Assembly (NCBI RefSeq): GCF_009767585.1
Contig: NZ_WSNW01000001.1
Coordinates: 2,448,090-2,512,089, forward strand
Origin: Coprobacillus cateniformis
GTDB taxonomy: Bacteria; Bacillota_I; Bacilli_A; Erysipelotrichales; Coprobacillaceae
Direction of reading: 5' to 3'
Length of the DNA: 64,000 nt
Positions within the stretch are counted from its first letter, which is position 1, and each line of letters starts with the position of its first letter. The position numbers were made by a program, and so were the translations under genes. Below the pieces are notes generated by a model that saw nothing but the letters and a program-made list of their open reading frames with translations, did no database searches and was not told where the DNA came from. Positions 25,265 to 35,249 of this stretch are shown here, in pieces.

Positions 25265-28200
25265 ATGAAAGGGAAATGGAATCAAAAAATTTGTGCTATA
25301 GCCACTGCATCACTCTTATTAACATCACTACCTATTGATGTTTTAGCACAAGAAAATACTCGAATCAGTCAATCTCATCCAGAAGATGTTTATGTTGATC
25401 TTATCGGTGATGGAGAACGAACAACTTTATTTAATGAAAATTGGAAGTTTCATCGTGGGGATATATCCGATGCACAAAAACAGGATTTTAATGATTCGTC
25501 TTGGGATACAGTCAATTTACCACATGATTATAGTATTGATCAGAATTTTACAACCAATGGTGAAGCCGAAAGTGGATTTTTACCTGGTGGAATTGGTTGG
25601 TATCGTAAAACATTTGTTGTTCCAGAAAAATATCAGGAAAAACAATTAGTTATTGAATTTGATGGAGCATATATGAATGCTGAAGTTTATCTTAATGGGA
25701 AAAAGTTAGGTGTGCATCCTTATGGTTATACTGCATTTGCATTTGATATTACAGATGGATTGATTTGTGATGGGAAAACTGAAAATGTAATCGTTGTGAA
25801 AACAAATAATAAAATTCCAAGTAGCCGTTGGTATTCAGGGAGTGGTATTTATCGTGATGTTCAGTTAACTGTTACAAATAAAGTTCATGTTGGCTATAAT
25901 GGAACTCAATTAATTGCAAAAGATCTAGAAAACACAAAGGATAGTGTTGTTAAGATGGATGTTATTGCGAAAGTTGAAAATAATAATGATGTACCAAAAA
26001 CAGTAACAATTAAAAATACTTTACGAGATCAACAAGGAAATATAGCCAGTCGTGTAGCAAGTCAGGAAGTTCAACTATCAGCAAAGAGTACAAAAGATAT
26101 CAAGCAAGAAGTCTTAGTGGATAAACCTCAATTATGGTCAGTTGAAAATAGGTATTTATATACAATGAAAACTGAGATTCTTGATGGTGAAGAGATTATA
26201 GATACATATCATACTGATTATGGTTTTAGATATTTTAATTTTGATAAAAATAATGGATTTTCATTAAATGGAAAGAATATGAAATTAAAAGGTGTATGTA
26301 TGCACCACGATCAGGGTGCGTTGGGCGCTGTTGCTAATCGTGATGCGATTGAACGCCAAATAAAAATATTAAAAGAAATGGGATGTAATTCCATTCGTGT
26401 TACACACAATCCTGCTGCATCTTCATTGATAGATGTATGTAATGAGTATGGTATTTTGGTTATTAATGAAGCTTTTGATGGCTGGACAGAGTATAAAAAT
26501 GGGAATGTTAATGACTATGGTGCTTATTTTAATCAGACTATTGATGACAATAATCAAATTATCAATGGTGAAAATGGTATGAAATGGGCTGAATTTGATA
26601 TCAAAGCTATGATTAATAGTTGTAAGAATGATCCTAGTGTTATCATGTGGTCATTAGGAAATGAGATTGATGAAGGGACATCTGGTTCAACATCACATTA
26701 TGTTGATTTAGTTGATGAGCTTATTCAATGGGTTCAGGAAGTTGATATGACTCGCCCTGTCACAAATGGTGACAATCGCAAAAATACAGATCCTAGTGCT
26801 ATGATTAGTCAAATAAATCAGAAAATATATGAAGCGGGTGGAGTTGTTGGATTAAATTATGCCAATAATGATCAAACAAACGCAATGCATACAACATATA
26901 GTGATTGGCCATTGTATGGTTCTGAAACAGCAAGTGCTGTTCATAGTCGAGGTGTTTATAGTACAGCGGGCAGAGATGATAATATTTTACAGATGTCTGA
27001 ATATGATAATGATCAAGCAAAAGTCGGTTGGGGGCATTCTGCTAGTGATGCTTGGCAATTTGTGATTGAAAATGATTTTAATGCTGGTGAGTTTGTTTGG
27101 ACAGGTTTTGATTATATTGGAGAGCCAACTCCATGGAATGGAACGGGTGCAGGAAGTGTAAGTGGTCAGGGCGCAAAACCAAAGTCTTCATATTTTGGAA
27201 TTGTAGATACAGCTGGTTTCAAGAAGGATACTTATTATTTATATAAGAGTATGTGGGATGAAAATTCTACAACTTTACATTTAATGTCAACTTGGAACAA
27301 TAATGAAATTACGAAAACAAGTGATGGAAAAGTCAAGGTTGATGTCTTTACAAATGCTGCTAAAGTCGAACTGTATTTGAATGGGAGAAAAATTGGTGAA
27401 GATACTGCCACACCACACACAACATCTTTAGGCTATAAATATCAAACTTTTTCAAATGGTGAGTTTTATCCAAGTTTTAATGTGACTTGGGAATCTGGAA
27501 CATTGAGTGCTAAAGCATATGATAAGGATGGTCATTTGATAGATGATACAGTCGGAAGAAAGCAAGTGACAACAAATTCTGCTGCAACTTATTTAGATAC
27601 TTATAGTGATAAGACAGAGATCAGTGCAGATGGAAGCAGTTTGTCTTATATTACAGTTGATGTTAAAGATGTAAACAATAACATTGTTTCTGGAGCAGAC
27701 CATCGTATTCATTTTAGTATTGAGGGGCATGGTCAAATTGTTGGTGTTGATAATGGGAATGCTGCAGATACTGATAGTTATAAAGGTAATTCAAGAAAAG
27801 CATTTTCAGGTAAGGTGCTGGTGATTGTTCAATCAACGAAAGAAGCAGGTGATTTTACTCTGACTGCAAGTGCAGATGGTCTAAAGAGTTCAAGTATTAC
27901 TGTAAAAACAAGAAAAGATACAGTTGAAGGTGATATTTATTTACAAAGCTATCGTATTGCCAAGAACTTGTATGTAGGTCTAAGTGAGACACCTGTTTTA
28001 CCATTACAAGTTATAGGGACATATAATAATGGTGAAAAGAAAGAGTTAAGTGTTCAATGGAATAAGTATGATGAAAATCTGTTAAATAAAGTAGGTGAAT
28101 TCACTGTAACAGGTCAATTGAAAGAAGATCATGCAACTGTAAGTGTAACAGTTCATGTGATTGGCGATATTGTGGCAGTAGAAAATCAATCAATAGTCAC

Positions 28201-30007
28201 AAATGCAGGTGTAACACCATCCTTACCACAAACTGTTAGAGGATTATATCAAAATGGGACTTATAGTGAATCTTTCCCTGTCAAATGGGAAGTTCCAGTT
28301 GATGCCTTTAAAGATGAAGGAATTGTAACAATTAAGGGATCTGTCAGTATTTTGAATACAACCCAAGAAGTTATAATGACAGTCAGAGTTGCACCTCCTC
28401 TAGCAGAATCTCAAAATATTGCTTCAAAGAATCATCATGATGTACCAGTATTTACAAATGGAAAAATGGTTGATGGAGTTCCAAGTGATCCAACTTCAAT
28501 AGCAATTAATGATTCATTATCAGAATTAAATGATGGTGTGACTACTGAATCAAGCCGAGAAAGCGCAAGGTGGACAAACTGGAGCTTGAGAGATGAAAAT
28601 CCACCTGTTGATACTTATATTCAGTTAGATTGGCAACAGGAATATACAATGCAGAATGTTAAGCTTTGGCATTTTACAGATAATCAATATAGTGTTTTAC
28701 CAGGTGACAGCAATGTTCGTTTTGAATATTATGATAGTGAGACGGGAACATGGAAAGAAATTGAATCTTCTCATATTACACAAGTTCCATTTACATCTGG
28801 GGATACTCCATATGGATTTATTCAACCAATTACAACTCGTCAATTAAGAGTATGGTTAAAATCACCACAAGTGGGTAAATGCATAGGATTAACAGAAATT
28901 GAAGTTTATGATTATATCATGCCAGTACAAGCCAATAAGAGTGCACAGTTAGATGAATTGAAACTTAATGGCATTCAAATTACAGATTTTGCTGGTTATC
29001 AAGGATATGATGCCAATACAAGAACTTATACTGTTGATTTAAGACATATGAATCGCTCAAAGTCTCCTTTTAAAAATATTGAAATTCCAACAATAGTTGC
29101 TCAAAGTCTTAATAATGAAGCAATAACAATTCTTCCGTTATACAATAATGAAGTGAAAATTATTGTTAAATCTGAAGATGGTCAAACAACAGAAACATAT
29201 ACAATTCAATTTATTATTCCTGTGAATAAGGAACTTTTATATCAATATATAGAAAGTAGTGACATCAAGAATGTTTTAAAGTCAAAAGATGATTACACAG
29301 AAGAATCTTATAAAGATTTTAAAAATGCTTATGATGATGCTATAAATCTTTTGAATAATGAATCATCTCTTCAAGAACAAATTGATAAGAGTTTAAATGA
29401 GTTACAGAATGCATATCAAAGATTAGTGAAAAAGATAGGTCATAAGGTTGATAAATCACAATTAGAATCAATTATTCTTAAAGCTGAAAAAATCACTGAA
29501 GAAACATTAAAAAAATTGGATACCAAAATTGTTCAAGAATTCAAATCAGCATTACAGAAAGCAAAACAGATTTATAATAATGGTGAAGTAACACAATTAG
29601 AAGTGAATAATGCAATAACTTTATTAAGTGAAGCTATTGATTATTTAAAAATAAGTAGTATTGATAAAACAGCATTGCAAGAGTTAATGAAACAAGTTGA
29701 AGCATTAAATGCAAAAGATTATACGTTGTCTTCATGGAAAAATTTAAAGAAAGCTCTCATAAATGCTCAATCAGTATTTAAAGACGAAAAAGCCACGGCT
29801 GAGCAAATTATGTCAGCAGAGGAGCAATTGAAAACAGCATTTGAACATCTTAAAAAGGAAGGTATGGAACAAACTTCAACAACACCTCAAAAAGGATCAA
29901 GTGCAAACACAAGTGATTCAACATATTTTGTGGGAATGCTTTCTTTAGTTACATCAATACTCATCATTGTAGTATGTTTAAGACATAAAAAAGAACAAAG
30001 TCATTAA
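25265..30007 (+). CDS. Secreted multidomain GH2 glycosidase (beta-galactosidase type)
   Basis: 1580 residues with a signal peptide of about 29 (LPIDVLAQ). GH2 sugar-binding domain (about 55-205), immunoglobulin-like domain (about 210-325) and TIM barrel (about 330-640) follow, with acid/base Glu467 in WSLGNEIDEG and nucleophile Glu554 in LYGSETASA. Next come a GH2 C-terminal module and an invasin-like domain (about 760-890), two Big_4-type domains (about 905-1060), an F5/8 C-like carbohydrate-binding domain (about 1070-1220), a cadherin-like sandwich and three FIVAR-type helical repeats (about 1320-1540). The end is TM plus HKKEQ, a wall-anchor shape, but LPxTG is absent (TPQKGSS stands there). 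It probably trims beta-galactosides from host or dietary glycans. Control is by the RAT/terminator in its leader. Confidence 0.9.
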   Translation: MKGKWNQKICAIATASLLLTSLPIDVLAQENTRISQSHPEDVYVDLIGDGERTTLFNENWKFHRGDISDAQKQDFNDSSWDTVNLPHDYSIDQNFTTNGEAESGFLPGGIGWYRKTFVVPEKYQEKQLVIEFDGAYMNAEVYLNGKKLGVHPYGYTAFAFDITDGLICDGKTENVIVVKTNNKIPSSRWYSGSGIYRDVQLTVTNKVHVGYNGTQLIAKDLENTKDSVVKMDVIAKVENNNDVPKTVTIKNTLRDQQGNIASRVASQEVQLSAKSTKDIKQEVLVDKPQLWSVENRYLYTMKTEILDGEEIIDTYHTDYGFRYFNFDKNNGFSLNGKNMKLKGVCMHHDQGALGAVANRDAIERQIKILKEMGCNSIRVTHNPAASSLIDVCNEYGILVINEAFDGWTEYKNGNVNDYGAYFNQTIDDNNQIINGENGMKWAEFDIKAMINSCKNDPSVIMWSLGNEIDEGTSGSTSHYVDLVDELIQWVQEVDMTRPVTNGDNRKNTDPSAMISQINQKIYEAGGVVGLNYANNDQTNAMHTTYSDWPLYGSETASAVHSRGVYSTAGRDDNILQMSEYDNDQAKVGWGHSASDAWQFVIENDFNAGEFVWTGFDYIGEPTPWNGTGAGSVSGQGAKPKSSYFGIVDTAGFKKDTYYLYKSMWDENSTTLHLMSTWNNNEITKTSDGKVKVDVFTNAAKVELYLNGRKIGEDTATPHTTSLGYKYQTFSNGEFYPSFNVTWESGTLSAKAYDKDGHLIDDTVGRKQVTTNSAATYLDTYSDKTEISADGSSLSYITVDVKDVNNNIVSGADHRIHFSIEGHGQIVGVDNGNAADTDSYKGNSRKAFSGKVLVIVQSTKEAGDFTLTASADGLKSSSITVKTRKDTVEGDIYLQSYRIAKNLYVGLSETPVLPLQVIGTYNNGEKKELSVQWNKYDENLLNKVGEFTVTGQLKEDHATVSVTVHVIGDIVAVENQSIVTNAGVTPSLPQTVRGLYQNGTYSESFPVKWEVPVDAFKDEGIVTIKGSVSILNTTQEVIMTVRVAPPLAESQNIASKNHHDVPVFTNGKMVDGVPSDPTSIAINDSLSELNDGVTTESSRESARWTNWSLRDENPPVDTYIQLDWQQEYTMQNVKLWHFTDNQYSVLPGDSNVRFEYYDSETGTWKEIESSHITQVPFTSGDTPYGFIQPITTRQLRVWLKSPQVGKCIGLTEIEVYDYIMPVQANKSAQLDELKLNGIQITDFAGYQGYDANTRTYTVDLRHMNRSKSPFKNIEIPTIVAQSLNNEAITILPLYNNEVKIIVKSEDGQTTETYTIQFIIPVNKELLYQYIESSDIKNVLKSKDDYTEESYKDFKNAYDDAINLLNNESSLQEQIDKSLNELQNAYQRLVKKIGHKVDKSQLESIILKAEKITEETLKKLDTKIVQEFKSALQKAKQIYNNGEVTQLEVNNAITLLSEAIDYLKISSIDKTALQELMKQVEALNAKDYTLSSWKNLKKALINAQSVFKDEKATAEQIMSAEEQLKTAFEHLKKEGMEQTSTTPQKGSSANTSDSTYFVGMLSLVTSILIIVVCLRHKKEQSH

Positions 30008-30017
30008 TAAGTATAAA

Positions 30018-30057
30018 AACATGAATTTCAGGTTCTCCTTAATTCATGTTTTTTTTA
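30018..30057 (+). terminator. Rho-independent terminator
   Basis: AACATGAATT (30018-30027) pairs with AATTCATGTT (30041-30050), followed by eight T. Ends the GH2 transcript. Confidence 0.85.
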
Positions 30058-30369
30058 TTCTGTAGGAATGAAGGTACATCAAATAGCATCATCTGTTATG
30101 GCAAGATTATTTTATGGTTATGATGTGAAAGAGGATTGAGCAGATAGTTCATATTAGTAAGTAGATTTACAGATAGATAGACTGACTATGACACTATTGA
30201 GGAGGGAAAGAAACTATCTGAAGGTGAGATGTGGTAATTATGAAAGATATCTGTTTTGAAATTTTTATCTCAAATAATAAAAAAATAAATCAGAAATATC
30301 ATTATTATCTCTAGGTTGTGATACAATAATGATACAACTCTTTTATAAGATAGATAAGAGGTGAGAGAT
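30058..30369 (+). other. Intergenic region before the two-component operon
   Basis: About 310 bases. A 23-codon frame (ATG near 30068 to TGA near 30139, reading MKVHQIASSVMARLFYGYD) has no ribosome site and is probably debris. A possible -10 box TACAAT at 30322-30327 lies 40 bases before the response-regulator start, with no convincing -35. Nothing else is seen. Confidence 0.4.
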
Positions 30370-31032
30370 ATGCAGATATTAATTGTAGAAGATGAAAGAC
30401 CTATTGCTGATTTAATAATGATGAATTTAACAAGAGCAGGATATCAATGTGACTATGCTTCAAATGGGAAAATAGGTGCAGATATGATTGAAAATCATTT
30501 TTATGATCTCATTTTATTAGATATTATGCTTCCTGAAATTAGTGGTTATGAATTGATGGAATATATTGAACCACAAAGTATTCCAGTTATTTTTATAACT
30601 GCAAAAGGAAGTATTAAAGATCGGGTTAAAGGATTGCATATGGGGGCAGATGATTATTTGGTAAAACCATTTTCAATTGATGAACTTATAGCAAGAGTGG
30701 AAAGTGTTTTGAGACGGTATCATAAAGGAATTGAAATCATACATGTTTTAAATATAGAGGTTGATACAAAGAAAAGATGTGTTATTCAAAATGGAAAAAA
30801 GATAGACATTACCAATATGGAATATGAATTGTTATTATTCTTAATTAGAAATAAAAATATGGCATTGTACCGAGATGTCCTTTATCAAAAAGTTTGGAAA
30901 GAAGACTTTGACCAAACAAGAACATTAGATTTACATATCCAAAGATTACGTAAAAAGTTGGGTTGGCATGAAGAAATCAAAACAGTTTACAAGATTGGTT
31001 ATATGTTAGAGGTTCCAAATGAAGTTTGCTGA
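30370..31032 (+). CDS. OmpR/PhoB-type response regulator
   Basis: 220 residues from ATG at 30370; a GTG at 30361 lies within the AAGAGGTGAGA ribosome site. The receiver domain (1-115) has the acidic pocket in VEDER, phospho-acceptor Asp51 in LILLDIMLP, Thr in FITAKG and Lys in DYLVKPF. The winged-helix DNA-binding domain (about 125-218) has MEYELLLFLIRNKN and the RTLDLHIQRLRKKLG recognition helix. Phosphorylation by the kinase encoded next should let it control transcription. It overlaps the kinase gene by 14 bases. Confidence 0.93.
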   Translation: MQILIVEDERPIADLIMMNLTRAGYQCDYASNGKIGADMIENHFYDLILLDIMLPEISGYELMEYIEPQSIPVIFITAKGSIKDRVKGLHMGADDYLVKPFSIDELIARVESVLRRYHKGIEIIHVLNIEVDTKKRCVIQNGKKIDITNMEYELLLFLIRNKNMALYRDVLYQKVWKEDFDQTRTLDLHIQRLRKKLGWHEEIKTVYKIGYMLEVPNEVC

Positions 31033-32437
31033 AAAAATTATCTGGTCATGTTTACTGACTTTGGCTATTCTTTTTTCTATAGGTTCATCAGCACTCATAT
31101 ATCAAAATCATCATAACCTTCTTCAAACAACGATTAATCATAATTTATCTACTCATGAAATAGAAGTCTATTCTTTAGAGACAAGATTATTTCAGGATTC
31201 ATTAGAATATGCAAGAGATTCTCATCAGGAACAATCTAAAATGATAGACAGAGCTATTTATTATCTTGAACAGTTTCGTTATACATCACAGGTTCAAAAA
31301 ACCTATGCTTTATCACTTTCTAATCAAGAAATCTTATACAGCAATATTGATAATGAATACCGTCAATATATTTCATTGGATTTTGAACAAAAATATTTTC
31401 TTAAACATTTGAATCAACAATATAAGATGTTTGTAACTTCAAAAGTCAATGCAGGAAAAAATGTATATTACTTAACTTCTTGTTATGATGTGACTTCTGT
31501 TTATCAAGATAGAGACAGACAGATTGGAAATTTTTTAGTTATTAGTGTTATTCTTTTTGGCATTGCTTATGCTATACTCAAATTTCTTTCTTCTTATCTT
31601 ACTCAATCTATTCATAGATTAAATGCAGTGAGTCAGCGTATTGCTGATGGAGAGTACAGTGAACGTACACAAATTGAAAGCGAAGATGAAATTGGTGAAT
31701 TATCAAGAAGTTTTGATGAAATGGCTGAAATGAATGAAAGAAAAATTCATCAATTACAGGATAGTGTTATCCAGAAGGAAGAGTTCATGGGAAGTTTCTC
31801 TCATGAAGTGAAAACACCCATGACAGCGATTTTAGGATTTGCAGATTTATTAAGAACTTGTGATTGTGATGAAGAAACACGTCAAAAGGCTGCTCAATAT
31901 ATTTATACAGAAGGTAAGCGATTAGAGAAACTTTCTTATACGCTCATGGATTTATTAGCAGTTGGAGATCATCAAATACAATTGGAACCAGTTTCTTTAA
32001 AACTTATTTTTAAGCAATTAAGCGATTATTATTTTGGAAAGTATGTTCATTATATATTAAGATTTGAAGAGACAGATTTATGGGTAAAATCGCAATCAGA
32101 TTTATTATTTACTTTACTAAGAAATCTGATTGATAATGCTATGAAGGCGAGCCAAGAGGGACAGACAATTATAGTGAAAACTTATCTTGAAAATAATCAG
32201 GTGGTAGTCTCAGTTGTTGATGAAGGAATGGGAATGAGTCAAGAAGATGTTAAAAAGGCTACAGAAGCGTTCTATATGGCAGATAAATCTCGTTCGCGAT
32301 CTCTGGGTGGGGCTGGACTTGGATTAACAATTGTTAAACGTATTTGTGACGCTCATCAAACTGAACTCTCTATTCAATCAGAATTACATTTAGGAACAAC
32401 AGTTAGTTTTACGTTGGAGGTCATTGACCATGAATAA
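31019..32437 (+). CDS. Membrane sensor histidine kinase
   Basis: 472 residues. TM1 (about 8-28), an extracytoplasmic domain of about 140 residues, TM2 (about 170-192), a HAMP linker (about 192-245, RIADGEYSERTQIES), a HisKA domain with His262 in SFSHEVKTPMTAILGFADLL, and the ATPase domain: N box RNLIDNAMKAS, G1 VDEGMGMS, and G2 GGAGLGLTIVKRI. It senses an unknown external signal and phosphorylates the partner regulator. Its end overlaps the next gene by 8 bases, tying that anchored protein to the system. Confidence 0.93.
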   Translation: MKFAEKIIWSCLLTLAILFSIGSSALIYQNHHNLLQTTINHNLSTHEIEVYSLETRLFQDSLEYARDSHQEQSKMIDRAIYYLEQFRYTSQVQKTYALSLSNQEILYSNIDNEYRQYISLDFEQKYFLKHLNQQYKMFVTSKVNAGKNVYYLTSCYDVTSVYQDRDRQIGNFLVISVILFGIAYAILKFLSSYLTQSIHRLNAVSQRIADGEYSERTQIESEDEIGELSRSFDEMAEMNERKIHQLQDSVIQKEEFMGSFSHEVKTPMTAILGFADLLRTCDCDEETRQKAAQYIYTEGKRLEKLSYTLMDLLAVGDHQIQLEPVSLKLIFKQLSDYYFGKYVHYILRFEETDLWVKSQSDLLFTLLRNLIDNAMKASQEGQTIIVKTYLENNQVVVSVVDEGMGMSQEDVKKATEAFYMADKSRSRSLGGAGLGLTIVKRICDAHQTELSIQSELHLGTTVSFTLEVIDHE

Positions 32438-33173
32438 GAAGAAAATGCGCGTTATAGGTAGTTTTGTTTTGATTATTTCACTATCTTTTCCTATGATCAT
32501 TGTTGGTTTTCAGGACTTTTATGATATTAATAAAGAAATATCACTAGAAAATAGCCAAACTGAAGATATACTAAAAGAACATCCTGTTATAGAAGGGATT
32601 TATAAGTTTTATCAAAATTCATCAACCAATAGTCAAGAATATGTCATTAAAAGAAAAGATGAATACACTGTGAAAGAACAAGAAAAGTTGCTACAGCTTC
32701 AAACACTCTTTAGTGGAGAAATTGAAAAGTTAATGAATCATAAAATTTTAAGCCATGAGTTATTAGAAAATGAAGATGAGAAGTATATTGCTGATTATGG
32801 AACTTTAATTGATGATGAAAATGCTTATTATTTAAGACAAGTTTTGAGAATGTGGCAGGATTCATTCAAATCATTTGATTATCAAATGGATCCTCAAACT
32901 CATAAAATCATTGGTTTTTCAATGAGTCAGGAAGATAATCTTATTATGAGTGATAATGAAATGAAAACAATGGCTTGGAGAATGATTGAATATTTAGAAT
33001 TAGATGATATTGATGATTGGGTTTATAATCAATATGGTTATGAATCAAATAAAGCAAAATTACGTATATCATGCGAATTTGAAAAAAGGGTAGATACAAA
33101 TAATATCAATATTAATGTCACATTATTAGGTGTTCTTAGGCCTTTATTGTATGGAGGAGTAACTCAAAATTAA
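32430..33173 (+). CDS. Membrane-anchored extracytoplasmic protein linked to the two-component system
   Basis: 247 residues from ATG at 32430, with GGAGG 9 bases upstream inside the kinase gene; a TTG at 32424 is too close to that site. A basic tip (MNKKKMR) and one hydrophobic segment (about 8-26) act as anchor or uncleaved signal. The remainder is Glu/Asp-rich with no recognised domain. It overlaps the kinase gene, so it probably serves as an accessory or sensor subunit of the kinase, as small proteins encoded with kinases often do; that is inference from position. Its last 6 codons form the left arm of a terminator. Confidence 0.6.
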   Translation: MNKKKMRVIGSFVLIISLSFPMIIVGFQDFYDINKEISLENSQTEDILKEHPVIEGIYKFYQNSSTNSQEYVIKRKDEYTVKEQEKLLQLQTLFSGEIEKLMNHKILSHELLENEDEKYIADYGTLIDDENAYYLRQVLRMWQDSFKSFDYQMDPQTHKIIGFSMSQEDNLIMSDNEMKTMAWRMIEYLELDDIDDWVYNQYGYESNKAKLRISCEFEKRVDTNNININVTLLGVLRPLLYGGVTQN

Positions 33174-33187
33174 GTTACTCCTTTTTT
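33156..33187 (+). terminator. Terminator overlapping the end of the anchored-protein gene
   Basis: GGAGTAACT (33156-33164) pairs with AGTTACTCC (33173-33181), with the TAA stop codon in the loop, then six T. It separates the two-component genes from the lipoprotein-ABC genes. Confidence 0.85.
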
Positions 33188-33234
33188 ACAAGTTGGATAC
33201 ATCTGTTGTTTACAATAGTTTTGGGTGATGAAAA

Positions 33235-34518
33235 ATGAAAAAAATATTTATAGTCTTATTAGGTTTAATGTTGGTAGGTTGTCAAAGTCCTCAATCGCAA
33301 CCAACAACAAACCAGACGAAAAAAGAAAAAGGAGATTTAATTTTAAAAGAGTGGAAGTATTTATTCTGGAATGGAGATACATCCAAAAAAGGTTACTACT
33401 TTTTAAAGGATGAAGAAGAAAAGAGTTATATTAGTTATTATGATTATGCTTCAAAGCAAGAAGTCTATTTATGTAATAAGCCTGAATGTCAACATAAAGA
33501 TGAAACATGTACTGCCTATTTGGAGAGTGGAAGTTCTATGATGAATCAAATTCTTGTTTATGGTGACCACTTGTATATGATAGAAACAATGGGATTTGGC
33601 ATGAATGCTTTAGGAGAAAGAGAACAAAAAGGACCTGGGATAGTCCAGATGGATTTAGATGGACAAAATCGTAAAGAATTGTGTCGATTAGATGATGGCT
33701 ATGAATTTGAATTAAATAATCTTATTTTTGCAGATGATGAATTATATATTCCTGTCACAAAAACACAAAACGTTGAAGTCAATTTAAATGAAACAATGCA
33801 AGTCACAACTGATAAAAATTTATGCTCAATCAATTTAAAGACAGGTGATATAACAAAAGTGTTTGATATGAAATATAAAAATATCTTAGGTGGAGAAGGT
33901 CGTCAATTGATTATGAGTACAATGAGCTATAGTGAAGATCCACAGAAATATCTTGATGAAAAGAATTATAAAAAATATGATAAATTAATGATGAATGCAA
34001 AAGTCAATTATGAAATCTATAATATAGATACAAAAGAATCAAAAACCGTTCAAGTCAATCATCAAGAAATTGGAAATTATTATCAAAATAAAATTTATTA
34101 TATAGAGAAAAATCAATTATATATTCTTGATTTAGAAACAGAAAAGATAAGTCATATTATAGATTTACCAAAAGGATCAACATATAACTTTTCAATGATT
34201 ATTAATGATTATGCAATAATTGAACAATGGAAAGATAAATTTATAGATACTTATAAAATATCATTAGAAAATCCAAAACTTGAAAAATTAAATCAGTCTA
34301 CAAGAGCACCAAAAGAATTTGTACAAATATTGGCGCAAACAAAAGATCAATTGTTAGTTGTTTATGATCGAGAGGGGAAGGAAGAAAAAACATGGGCAGG
34401 GACAATGCAATATGAAACTCAGAAAGAATATGTTGGTTTAATTTCTAAGGATGACTTTCTTAACAATAAGAAGAATTATGAGCCAATAAAAACATTAACG
34501 AAAAAGAGGCGTGCATAA
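33235..34518 (+). CDS. Lipoprotein with Cys/His-rich segment, partner of an ABC exporter
   Basis: 427 residues. Lipobox LVGC ends at Cys17 after a short hydrophobic signal, so it is anchored outside the membrane. Residues about 80-100 hold YLCNKPECQHKDETCTAYL, a Cx4CxHx4C arrangement that recurs in uncharacterised Bacillota lipoproteins and could bind metal or form disulfides. The rest is strand-rich with repeated short blocks (YGDHLYMIETMG, FADDELYIPVTK, KIYYIEKNQLYILDLE), suggesting a beta-propeller. The stop overlaps the ATPase start by one base, so it is made with the ABC transporter; it may be its extracellular partner. Function not established. Confidence 0.75.
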   Translation: MKKIFIVLLGLMLVGCQSPQSQPTTNQTKKEKGDLILKEWKYLFWNGDTSKKGYYFLKDEEEKSYISYYDYASKQEVYLCNKPECQHKDETCTAYLESGSSMMNQILVYGDHLYMIETMGFGMNALGEREQKGPGIVQMDLDGQNRKELCRLDDGYEFELNNLIFADDELYIPVTKTQNVEVNLNETMQVTTDKNLCSINLKTGDITKVFDMKYKNILGGEGRQLIMSTMSYSEDPQKYLDEKNYKKYDKLMMNAKVNYEIYNIDTKESKTVQVNHQEIGNYYQNKIYYIEKNQLYILDLETEKISHIIDLPKGSTYNFSMIINDYAIIEQWKDKFIDTYKISLENPKLEKLNQSTRAPKEFVQILAQTKDQLLVVYDREGKEEKTWAGTMQYETQKEYVGLISKDDFLNNKKNYEPIKTLTKKRRA

Positions 34519-35249
34519 TGTTAGAAGTTAAAGATCTATCTAAAGCATATAAAAATGTACAAGCTTTAAACCATGTCAATTTTCATTTAAAAGAAGGTAT
34601 TTATGCATTGTTAGGACCAAATGGCTCTGGAAAATCAACATTAATGAATCTGCTTTGTCAACAATTAAAACCAACAACAGGAAAGATACTATGGAATGAA
34701 CAAGAAATATCAAAATTAGGATATTCATATTATCAAATTTTGGGTTATGCACCACAGCAGCAAGGACTTTATGAAGAAATGAGTGGACTTAGATTTTTAA
34801 CATATATGGCGCTTCTTAAGGATATACCAAAAAAAGAAATTCAACAGGAGGTGCAACGTGTTGCACAGCTAGTCAATATGCAGGATCATTTAACAAAGAA
34901 ATGTCGTGCTTATTCAGGTGGAATGAAGCAAAGATTATTAGTTGCTCAAGCTTTATTAGGAAATCCTTTACTTCTTTTGTTTGATGAGCCAACAGCAGGG
35001 TTAGACCCTAAAGAACGTGTCTCTTTAAGAAATGTTTTTGATAAATTGTCACATAATCATATATTATTAATTGCTACGCATGTTGTGTCAGATGTTGAAA
35101 CTATTGCCAAGGAAATAATTTTTCTAAAAAAAGGTGAAATTGTCAATTCAGGGAGTGTGAATGAACTCCTTGAAGAATACTGTCAACCTTCATTAGAAGA
35201 TGTTTATCTGGATTTGTTTGGAGATGATGAAGATGTTACAGTTGATTAA
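34518..35249 (+). CDS. ABC transporter ATP-binding protein
   Basis: 243 residues. Walker A GPNGSGKST (about 34-42), Q-loop GYAPQQQGLYEEM, signature YSGGMKQRL (about 134-142), Walker B LLLLFDEPTAGLDP and the switch His in IATHVV. It resembles ATPases of ABC-2-type exporters. It should energise the large permease encoded next, whose start lies within this gene. The ATG overlaps the lipoprotein stop. Confidence 0.93.
   Translation: MLEVKDLSKAYKNVQALNHVNFHLKEGIYALLGPNGSGKSTLMNLLCQQLKPTTGKILWNEQEISKLGYSYYQILGYAPQQQGLYEEMSGLRFLTYMALLKDIPKKEIQQEVQRVAQLVNMQDHLTKKCRAYSGGMKQRLLVAQALLGNPLLLLFDEPTAGLDPKERVSLRNVFDKLSHNHILLIATHVVSDVETIAKEIIFLKKGEIVNSGSVNELLEEYCQPSLEDVYLDLFGDDEDVTVD

Noticed and set aside
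29880..30007. LPxTG sorting signal in the GH2 protein
   Set aside because: The hydrophobic helix and basic tail are present, but no LPxTG or close variant precedes them.
30068..30139. 23-codon frame after the GH2 terminator
   Set aside because: No ribosome binding site and no recognised similarity; not supported as a gene.
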